Source of the DNA: Citricoccus zhacaiensis
Lineage (GTDB): Bacteria > Actinomycetota > Actinomycetes > Actinomycetales > Micrococcaceae
Reading direction: 5' to 3'
Assembly: GCF_014645315.1 (NCBI RefSeq)
Contig: NZ_BMLQ01000001.1
Coordinates: forward strand, 367,665 to 431,664
DNA length: 64,000 nucleotides
The notes below the pieces were generated by a model, which made no database searches, was not told the DNA's origin, and was given only the letters and a program-made list of their open reading frames with translations. Of the stretch, positions 58,494 to 64,000 are shown piece by piece (the stretch's first letter is position 1; every line of letters starts with the position of its first letter). The position numbers and the translations under genes are program-made.

Positions 58494-59885
58494 TTACTTG
58501 GACAGCCGCTCGAACAGCCAGCCGCGCACCTGGTCCAGGGCCACGCGCTCCTGGGACATGGAGTCGCGTTCGCGGATGGTGACGGCCTGGTCCTCGAGGG
58601 AGTCGAAGTCCACGGTGATGCAGAACGGGGTGCCGATCTCGTCCTGGCGGCGGTAGCGGCGGCCGATGGCGCCGGCGTCGTCATAGTCGATGTTCCACAC
58701 GCCCCGGAGCTCGTCCGCCAGGCGCTTGGCCGTGGGCACGAGCTCCTCCTTGCGGGAGAGCGGCAGGACGGCGGCCTTGACCGGCGCCAGCCGCGGATCC
58801 AGGCCCAGGACGGTGCGCACATCCGTGCCGCCCTTGGTGTTGGGCGCCTCCTCCTCGCGGTAGGCGTCCACCAGGAAGGCCATCATCGACCGCGTGAGGC
58901 CGAAGCTGGGCTCGATCACGTACGGGGTGTAGCGCTCCCCGGAGGTCTGGTCGAAGTACTGCATCTTCGTTCCGGAGGCCTCCGTGTGGGAGTTCAGATC
59001 GAAGTCCGTGCGGTTGGCGATGCCCATGAGCTCGCCCCACTCGGATCCGGCGAAGCCGAACTTGTACTCCAGGTCGATCGTGGCATCGGAGTAATGGGCG
59101 CGCTCGCCGTCCGGGACGTCGAAGCGGCGCATGTTGTCCGGGTTGATGCCCAGATCGATGAACCAGTTCCAGCAGGCCTCCACCCAGGTGTTGAAGTGCT
59201 CCGTGGCGGCCTCGGGGTGGGTGAAGTACTCGATCTCCATCTGCTCGAACTCGCGGGTGCGGAAGATGAAGTTGCCCGGGGTGATCTCATTGCGGAAGGC
59301 CTTGCCGATCTGGCCGATGCCGAACGGGGGCTTGCGCCGGGCGGCGTTGACCACGTTGAGGAAGTTCACGAAGATGCCCTGCGCGGTCTCGGGGCGCAGG
59401 TAGTGCAGGCCCTCCTCGTTGTCCACGGGGCCCAGGAACGTCTTCATCAGCCCGGAGAACATCTGCGGCTCGGTCCAGGATCCGCGGGTGCCGCAGTCCG
59501 GGCAGGCGATCTCGTCCATGCCGCCGATCCCGCCCGTGGGGGCACGGCCCTTCTTGGCCACGAAGTCCTCGATGAGGTGGTCCTGGCGGTGGCGCTTGTG
59601 GCAGGACGTGCACTCGACCAGCGGGTCGGTGAAGGTGGCCACGTGACCGGAGGCGTTCCACACGGCTGAGGGCAGGATGATGGCGGAGTCGAGGCCGACC
59701 ATGTCCTCACGGCCGCGCACGAAGGTGTTCCACCACTGCGTCTTGATGTTGTCCTTGAGCTCCACACCCAGGGGCCCGTAGTCCCACGCCGAGCGGGAGC
59801 CGCCGTAGATCTCTCCGGCCTGGAACACGAAGCCGCGTCGCTTCGCGAGGGAGATGACCTGGTCGAGGGTGGTCTTGGGGGCCAT
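58494..59885 (-). CDS. glyS: Glycyl-tRNA synthetase (alpha2 dimer type)
   Basis: A 463-residue class IIa synthetase of the eukaryote-like single-chain form. Motifs: [40 protein letters not shown], a zinc site ([20 protein letters not shown]), [40 protein letters not shown] and the C-terminal anticodon domain ([20 protein letters not shown]). TAGACT at 59990-59985 could be its -10, giving a leader of about 95 bases; no T-box was seen in it. Confidence 0.97.
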   Translation of the reverse strand: MAPKTTLDQVISLAKRRGFVFQAGEIYGGSRSAWDYGPLGVELKDNIKTQWWNTFVRGREDMVGLDSAIILPSAVWNASGHVATFTDPLVECTSCHKRHRQDHLIEDFVAKKGRAPTGGIGGMDEIACPDCGTRGSWTEPQMFSGLMKTFLGPVDNEEGLHYLRPETAQGIFVNFLNVVNAARRKPPFGIGQIGKAFRNEITPGNFIFRTREFEQMEIEYFTHPEAATEHFNTWVEACWNWFIDLGINPDNMRRFDVPDGERAHYSDATIDLEYKFGFAGSEWGELMGIANRTDFDLNSHTEASGTKMQYFDQTSGERYTPYVIEPSFGLTRSMMAFLVDAYREEEAPNTKGGTDVRTVLGLDPRLAPVKAAVLPLSRKEELVPTAKRLADELRGVWNIDYDDAGAIGRRYRRQDEIGTPFCITVDFDSLEDQAVTIRERDSMSQERVALDQVRGWLFERLSK

Positions 59886-60047
59886 GGGGGCATCACATCC
59901 GTGTCTGTTACTTCGGCCGCTGGCTGCGGTCAGCGCACTGGAGCCGGCGCGCGTGGCACGCCGGCATTCGTCGGTTACCGGCCCAGTCTAGGTCCCCCGC
60001 GGGCCGCGGCTGGTGCACCGGCACGGATCTCAGGCCACAATGGAGGT

Positions 60048-60335
60048 ATGTCCGAACACCCGAGCCCCGATACCCCTCACCGTCACCGCCGCGCCCCCGA
60101 GGCCCCGTCCGCACATCCGGCACCGCTGGAGATCCGCGATGGGATGATCAGGCTGGGACAGGCCCTGAAGCTGGCCAACCTGGTCGAGGACGGGGCGGAC
60201 GCCCGCGCGGTGATCGAGGCCGGCCTGGTCCAGGTCAACGGGGATCCGGAGACCCGCCGCGGCCGCCAGCTGCACCCAGGGGATGTGTTCGAGTTCTCCG
60301 GCGAGGCCGTGAAAGTGGTTCCGGCCGGGGGCTGA
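60048..60335 (+). CDS. S4-domain RNA-binding protein (YbcJ-like)
   Basis: A 95-residue protein: a polar N-terminus (about 30 residues) and an S4 domain with IRLGQALKLANLVEDGADAR, AVIEAGLVQVNGDPETRRGR and QLHPGDVFEFSGEAVKVV. Such proteins bind structured RNA, probably rRNA. ATG 60048 has CACAAT at -12 to -7, and GGAGG directly before the ATG is too close to serve as a ribosome site, so it is probably leaderless. Divergent from glyS. Confidence 0.88.
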   Translation: MSEHPSPDTPHRHRRAPEAPSAHPAPLEIRDGMIRLGQALKLANLVEDGADARAVIEAGLVQVNGDPETRRGRQLHPGDVFEFSGEAVKVVPAGG

Positions 60336-60358
60336 AGGCACCTTCGTCTGAGGGCGGA

Positions 60359-61102
60359 TTACTTCACCACGTAGTCCAGGAACTCGCCCACGTGTCGCAG
60401 TTCCTGCGGGCCGATTCCGTGGCCGATGCCGGCGTAGAGCACCTTGGTCATGTTCACGTGATCGTTCATCCAGGCGTGCGTGTACTCGATCTTGTCCGGG
60501 GTGATGACCGGGTCGGCCTGGTCCCGGCCCCAGAACACCGGGGGCTTGACCGCCTTAACGGCCTCGTCATCGAAGAAGCCGGCCAGGGGGCCGGCACCGG
60601 ACACCTCCGAGGGCACGACGCCGGCCTCCGGTGTTGCGGATTCGGCACCGGGCGCCATGGTCGGGTCGATCGCGAACCCCGAGAGTCCGACGACGCAGGC
60701 ATAGGCCTGCGGTTCCCGGCGCAGCAGCGAGGTGGCCATCGCCATGCCCATGGAGAATCCCAGTAGGGAGGTGCTCGCGAAGTCCGGCCGCTGCGCGGCC
60801 ACCCACTCCTGGAGGTCCTCGATGGCAGCCCGCACCGCCAGGGGTGAGGACTGCAGGGAGTTGGTCAGCGGAAACCACGTGTAGCCACCGTGATCCATGA
60901 CCAGCGGTGCCCGCACCGAGGCGATCGTGAACTTCTCCGGCAGCTCCGGAACGATCCCGAACAGGTCGTTCTCGTCTGCGCCGTAGCCGTGCAGCACCAC
61001 CAGCAGATGGGTCCCCTCGCGCTCGGCCTCAGGGCGGGACCAGCGGACGAACGGTTCAGTGGGCTCGGAATGGGACGGGTCGGGAGTCTGCGGTTCGGTC
61101 AT
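60359..61102 (-). CDS. Phospholipase/carboxylesterase-family alpha/beta hydrolase
   Basis: A 247-residue serine hydrolase of the LysoPL/EstB type: LLVVLHGYGADENDLFGIVP, VRAPLVMDHGGYTWFPLTNS, nucleophile in GFSMG (TSLLGFSMGMAMATS) and the terminal Asp/His pair in FWGRDQADPVITPDK and GIGHGIGPQELRHV. Substrate is likely a short-chain ester or lysophospholipid. TACGCT lies at -12 to -7 of ATG 61102, so it looks leaderless. Convergent with the S4 gene, divergent from the SGNH gene. Confidence 0.9.
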   Translation of the reverse strand: MTEPQTPDPSHSEPTEPFVRWSRPEAEREGTHLLVVLHGYGADENDLFGIVPELPEKFTIASVRAPLVMDHGGYTWFPLTNSLQSSPLAVRAAIEDLQEWVAAQRPDFASTSLLGFSMGMAMATSLLRREPQAYACVVGLSGFAIDPTMAPGAESATPEAGVVPSEVSGAGPLAGFFDDEAVKAVKPPVFWGRDQADPVITPDKIEYTHAWMNDHVNMTKVLYAGIGHGIGPQELRHVGEFLDYVVK

Positions 61103-61108
61103 GATCCC

Positions 61109-61114
61109 AGCGTA
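61109..61114 (-). promoter_or_regulatory. -10 box (TACGCT) of leaderless esterase mRNA
   Basis: TACGCT at -12 to -7 of ATG 61102. Confidence 0.45.
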
Positions 61115-61152
61115 GGCGAGGAGTCATCGATGCGTTCCGCCAGTACTGCGAA

Positions 61153-61182
61153 GTGACCGATGGGTAACCAGGCATCTAGGAT
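61153..61182 (+). promoter_or_regulatory. Promoter of the SGNH hydrolase gene (leaderless)
   Basis: -35 GTGACC (61153-61158), 18-base spacer, -10 TAGGAT (61177-61182), exactly -12 to -7 of ATG 61189. Confidence 0.65.
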
Positions 61183-61188
61183 CGTGGC

Positions 61189-62067
61189 ATGTCTGGTTCC
61201 TCGGCTCCTCTGCATTCTGATGCGCCCCTGCATTCCGACGCGCCTCTGCACCCGATCCACCCTTGGCGCCGCTACGTGGCCCTGGGCGATTCCTTCACCG
61301 AGGGCATCGGCGACCCGGACCCGGAGCGGCCCGGCTCTCACCGTGGCTGGGCGGACCGGGTGGCCGAGGAGCTGGCCCACCGAGTCCCGGACAGCGAGCA
61401 CTTCTCCTATGCCAACCTGGCCATCCGCGGCCGGCTGATCGACCAGATCGCCGCCGAACAGACCACGCCGGCCCTCGAGCTCAACCCGGACCTCATCACC
61501 CTCTGCGCCGGCGGGAACGACGTGATCCGGCCGGGCGGGGACCCGGATGAGATCGCCCGGAAGCTGGACGACCTGGTCGGGAAACTCGCCGCCAGCGGGG
61601 CCACGGTGGTGCTCTTCACCGGCCCTGACATCCGGGACACCCCCGTGATGGGTCGCATCCGCGGCAAGGTGGCGATCTACAACGAGAACGTGCACACCGT
61701 GGCCTTGCGGCACGAGGCTGTGGTGGCGGATCTTTGGGCCCTGCGCGAGCTGACCCGGAAGGAGATGTGGGCCGCGGACCGGCTGCACTTCTCCCCCACG
61801 GGGCACCACACGATCACCGCCATGGTGCTGGAGACCCTCAACGTCCCCCACGACCTGGTGCCGTTGGAGCCGAAGCCACCGGTGCCGCGCACGTGGCGTC
61901 AAGCAGCCACCGAGGACGTGCTCTGGGCCCGTGAGCACCTGATGCCCTGGGTGCTGCGGCGGTTGCGGCGCCAGTCCTCCGGTGACGGGCTGTCCCCGAA
62001 GCGGCCACTCGCCGAGCCGATGTTCGGGCACCCGATGCCCCAGGGCGCGGACACCTCCGGACAATAG
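61189..62067 (+). CDS. SGNH/GDSL-family hydrolase
   Basis: A 292-residue esterase/lipase-like protein: block I YVALGDSFTEGIGD (Ser), block II NLAIRGRLI, block III LCAGGNDVIRPG and block V DRLHFSPTGHH (catalytic Asp/His). No signal peptide, so cytoplasmic. The N-terminus contains a tandem 15-base repeat giving SDAPLHSDAPLH. A Pro/Arg-rich tail of about 60 residues follows the domain. Start ATG 61189 is supported by the promoter position. Confidence 0.92.
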   Translation: MSGSSAPLHSDAPLHSDAPLHPIHPWRRYVALGDSFTEGIGDPDPERPGSHRGWADRVAEELAHRVPDSEHFSYANLAIRGRLIDQIAAEQTTPALELNPDLITLCAGGNDVIRPGGDPDEIARKLDDLVGKLAASGATVVLFTGPDIRDTPVMGRIRGKVAIYNENVHTVALRHEAVVADLWALRELTRKEMWAADRLHFSPTGHHTITAMVLETLNVPHDLVPLEPKPPVPRTWRQAATEDVLWAREHLMPWVLRRLRRQSSGDGLSPKRPLAEPMFGHPMPQGADTSGQ

Positions 62068-62135
62068 GACTGCCGGGCTCAACCCGGCGGCGTCGAGGAC
62101 TCCCCCCCAACGAGGACGCGGTGGGACAATTCTCC

Positions 62136-62167
62136 TGCGGGGAACGATTCCCCGCATCTCCCAGGAG
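62136..62167 (+). promoter_or_regulatory. Hairpin and SD-masking element before a small ORF
   Basis: A perfect 9-bp stem with 3-base loop (TGCGGGGAA / TTCCCCGCA; 62136-62144 / 62148-62156). In addition CTCCTG (62132-62137) can pair with CAGGAG (62162-62167), the ribosome site of the small ORF at 62176. The two pairings compete for bases 62136-62137, so they could be alternatives. Confidence 0.45.
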
Positions 62168-62175
62168 GTCACGTC

Positions 62176-62217
62176 ATGTCAACGACGCCTGTGCCCGGGC
62201 CATCCGATCTGAGCTGA
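62176..62217 (+). CDS. Small ORF (13 codons) with a strong ribosome site
   Basis: ATG 62176 is preceded by AGGAGG 7 bases upstream, the best ribosome site in this area, and encodes MSTTPVPGPSDLS before TGA 62215-62217. The next gene starts 13 bases on and has only a weak AAGAAG site, so its translation may depend on ribosomes finishing this ORF. No similarity recognised. Confidence 0.5.
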   Translation: MSTTPVPGPSDLS

Positions 62218-62230
62218 AGAAGAAGCATCG

Positions 62231-62791
62231 ATGCACAGGACAACGGACTCAGAACCACTCTCGACAGCGATGTTGCGCACGGTCGGCGAGAGTTCCACGG
62301 CGGAACGCCTGGCCGAGGCCCAGCGATTCGTCTACGGGCCGATCCTCGACCGGGTGCGCCACAGCCCCTTCCACACCAACGCCCTCGGCCACTCGGTACA
62401 CCCGCCCCTCACCGACATCACCCTCGGTAGTTGGATGGGCGCCTCCCTCCTCGACCTGGCCGGGGGGACGCCGTCACGCCGCGGCGCCACGCTACTGGTC
62501 TCGGCGGGATTGCTGGCCGCGATTCCGACAGCACTCGCCGGCGCTGCCGATTGGACGGAGACCGAGGGGGCCGATTACCGGATCGGCGCGGTCCACGCGC
62601 TGGGAACGGATGCCGCCGTCTTCCTGTTCCTGGGATCCCTCGTCGCCCGCCTCCGGGGCCGTCACACCCTCGGGGTCGGACTGGCTGCGGCCGGCAACGC
62701 CGTTGCGGCTTCAGCAGGCTTCCTCGGCGGCCATCTGGCCCTGACACGGGGCACCGCGGGACGGGACGGGCCGACTGAGCGCGGCGGGTGA
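62231..62791 (+). CDS. DUF2231-like membrane protein
   Basis: A 186-residue protein with about four membrane segments. The core LGHSVHPPLTDITLGSWMGA (His-Pro-Pro-x-Thr-Asp) plus GASLLDLAGG, AIPTALAGAADW and DAAVFLFLGSLVARL matches the DUF2231 pattern, a family proposed to bind haem or act in redox processes. ATG 62231 is used; ATG 62270 is the internal alternative. It lies behind the small ORF. Confidence 0.78.
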   Translation: MHRTTDSEPLSTAMLRTVGESSTAERLAEAQRFVYGPILDRVRHSPFHTNALGHSVHPPLTDITLGSWMGASLLDLAGGTPSRRGATLLVSAGLLAAIPTALAGAADWTETEGADYRIGAVHALGTDAAVFLFLGSLVARLRGRHTLGVGLAAAGNAVAASAGFLGGHLALTRGTAGRDGPTERGG

Positions 62792-62795
62792 GGAC

Positions 62796-63917
62796 CTAGA
62801 GTCCGAGCACCCGCGTCATCTCCGCGGCCACCTGGTCCAGGTCCGTCAGGAACCCGTCATGACCGATCGGCGAATCGATCATGTGCACCGTGACGTCACC
62901 GGGCAGTTGGCGGGCGAGCTCCTGGGACTGGCCCGGGAAGTACAGGCGGTCGGACTCGACGGCGGCGATGAACGGTGTCACCCGGATGGAGCCGAGCACC
63001 TCTGCCTCGGGGCCGCGGCCGCGGGAGACGTCGTGGCTCATCAGGGCCTCGGTTAGCACCAGGTAGCTGTTCGCGTCGAAGCGCTTGACCAGCTTGGCCG
63101 CCTGGTAGTCCAGGTAGGACTCGATCTGATAGCGCCCCTGCCGCCGGACCGGCTCGCCGAACGGGTTCTCCTCGGGCTGCGCGGCGCGGCCGAAGCGGGC
63201 GACCATGTCCGGTTCGGACCGGTAGGTGATGTGCGCGATCTTGCGGGCGATCCCCAGCCCGCCGTCCGGCGTCGGGCCCGGGTAGTAGTCCCCGCCGCGG
63301 AAGTTCGGGTCCAGGGTGATGGACTGCACCTGTGCCTGAGCGAAGGCGATCTGCTCGGCGGTCGAGTGCGCGCCGCAGGCGATGACGGCCATGCCGGCCA
63401 CGCGGTCGGGGTAGGTCGCGGCCCACTCCAGGGCACGGGCGCCCCCCATGGAGCCGCCGATCACGGCCTGGAAGCGCTCGATGCCCAGCGCGTCGGCCAA
63501 CCGCGCCTCGGCATGGACGGAATCGCGGATGGTGGTGAAAGGGAAGCGGGAACCCCAAGGGTTACCCTCCGGGTCCAGCGAGGACGGTCCGGTACTCCCG
63601 TAGCAACCGCCCAGGATGTTCGGGGCGATCACGAACCAGGTGTTGGTGTCGATGGCGCAGCCGGGGCCGACGACGCCCTCCCACCAGCCCTCCTCCGGAT
63701 CACCGGAGGAGGCCGCCACATGCGTGGACCCGGTCAGGGCATGCAGCACCAGCACGGCGTTCGACTTCTCGGCGTTGAGCCTGCCCCAGGTCTCGTAGGC
63801 GATCTCCGCCTCCGGCAGGTGCCCTCCGGTCTCGAAGTCCAGGGCGCCGATGCGCTGGGTGTGCAGGCCGCCCTCGGGCAGGTCCGTGGCGGTCGGCTGG
63901 GGGGTGGTGGTGGTCAT
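62796..63917 (-). CDS. metX: Homoserine O-acetyltransferase
   Basis: A 373-residue alpha/beta hydrolase-fold enzyme that acetylates homoserine from acetyl-CoA for methionine synthesis. Motifs: AEIAYETWGRLNAEKSNAVL, LHALTGSTHVA, NILGGCYGSTGPSSLDPEG, the nucleophile VIGGSMGGARALEWA, and the terminal acid/His region DSPIGHDGFLTDLDQ. GGAGAT stands 7 bases before ATG 63917. It follows metY by 16 bases, the usual metYX operon. 62792-62795 is the whole gap to the converging DUF2231 gene. Confidence 0.96.
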   Translation of the reverse strand: MTTTTPQPTATDLPEGGLHTQRIGALDFETGGHLPEAEIAYETWGRLNAEKSNAVLVLHALTGSTHVAASSGDPEEGWWEGVVGPGCAIDTNTWFVIAPNILGGCYGSTGPSSLDPEGNPWGSRFPFTTIRDSVHAEARLADALGIERFQAVIGGSMGGARALEWAATYPDRVAGMAVIACGAHSTAEQIAFAQAQVQSITLDPNFRGGDYYPGPTPDGGLGIARKIAHITYRSEPDMVARFGRAAQPEENPFGEPVRRQGRYQIESYLDYQAAKLVKRFDANSYLVLTEALMSHDVSRGRGPEAEVLGSIRVTPFIAAVESDRLYFPGQSQELARQLPGDVTVHMIDSPIGHDGFLTDLDQVAAEMTRVLGL

Positions 63918-63933
63918 GCGAATATCTCCGGAC

Positions 63934-64000
63934 CTAGGCGCTCACGTCGGCCGCGGCGAAGCCGTTGTCAAGATCGGCCAGGATGTCCTCGATGCTCTCC
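63934..64000 (-). CDS. metY: O-acetylhomoserine aminocarboxypropyltransferase, C-terminal end (partial)
   Basis: Only the last 21 complete codons before TAG are inside the window: ESIEDILADLDNGFAAADVS and a final Ala. Their SIEDI-LADLDNGF pattern is the C-terminus of the PLP enzyme MetY (Cys/Met metabolism family), which makes homocysteine from O-acetylhomoserine and sulfide. Position directly before metX supports the call. Confidence 0.8.
   Translation of the reverse strand, partial: ESIEDILADLDNGFAAADVSA

Noticed and set aside
59886-60047. T-box leader before glyS
   Set aside because: No T-box (GGTGG-ACCGCG) sequence or specifier hairpin; only a small unrelated stem is visible.
61195-61240. 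15-base tandem repeat at the SGNH gene start as a regulatory repeat
   Set aside because: It is inside the coding frame after the mapped start and simply adds SDAPLH twice; no sign of a control function.

Overview
This 64 kb window is high-GC chromosomal DNA from an actinobacterium, most likely Micrococcaceae (Citricoccus/Kocuria/Arthrobacter relatives; the genus cannot be fixed by reading). The evidence is the gene order (nusA-rimP-TSUP-proS, ispG-rseP-dxr, cdsA-frr-pyrH-tsf-rpsB, dus-dgt-dnaG), actinobacterial families (DUF4081 GNAT, S4 protein, DivIVA-like repeats, ABC-F), many GTG starts, and many genes with a TANNNT -10 box at -12 to -7 of the start codon, the sign of leaderless mRNAs. 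I saw no phage, insertion sequence, CRISPR array or rRNA operon.

Layout. 1-6.5 kb: nusA 5' end, rimP, a TSUP exporter, proS, a lipoprotein, a GNAT protein and ispG. 6.6-10.6 kb: a Tat-type lipoprotein, a YciI-like protein, rseP, dxr and a terminator. 10.6-19.6 kb: carbon use, with an acetate-type symporter and its DUF485 partner, an acyl-CoA dehydrogenase with a divergent TetR gene, and a branched-chain 2-oxoacid dehydrogenase operon (E1alpha, E1beta, E2) facing an Lrp gene. CRP-like palindromes lie in the symporter and dehydrogenase promoters. 19.6-25 kb: DivIVA-like protein, cdsA, frr, pyrH, tsf, rpsB. 25.3-35.7 kb: cell envelope (M23 protein, two GT4 glycosyltransferases, an SLH-NlpC/P60 protein, a lipase maturation factor-like protein, a DMT transporter, a CDP-alcohol phosphatidyltransferase, a holin-X-like protein, ferritin) and a CAU tRNA.

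35.7-40.7 kb is a drug-resistance-like block: a CynX/NimT-type MFS gene, an ABC-F gene and a DHA2 efflux gene, then tRNA-Asn. The ABC-F gene has a 15-codon upstream ORF ending in an Arg-Ile-Arg motif of the macrolide-stalling type, preceded by five exact 10-bp repeats. 40.8-45.5 kb holds two more SLH proteins (phosphoesterase and CAP types) and a PepSY-like lipoprotein whose promoter carries four 11-bp direct repeats typical of OmpR/PhoB regulators.

45.5-53.2 kb is dnaG...dgt-dus, interrupted by an aromatic-acid-type MFS gene, a class III-like sirtuin and an AlkD-like gene. 53.3-62.8 kb has an LLM oxidoreductase, an unrecognised membrane-anchored protein, a cysteine hydrolase, YibE/F, a two-lobed GNAT protein, glyS, an S4 protein, an esterase, an SGNH hydrolase and a DUF2231-like protein behind a small ORF. 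The window ends in metX and the 3' end of metY (methionine synthesis).

The strongest lead for new biology is the regulated ABC-F leader at 37.04-37.27 kb, followed by the PepSY promoter repeats and the set of leaderless promoters.
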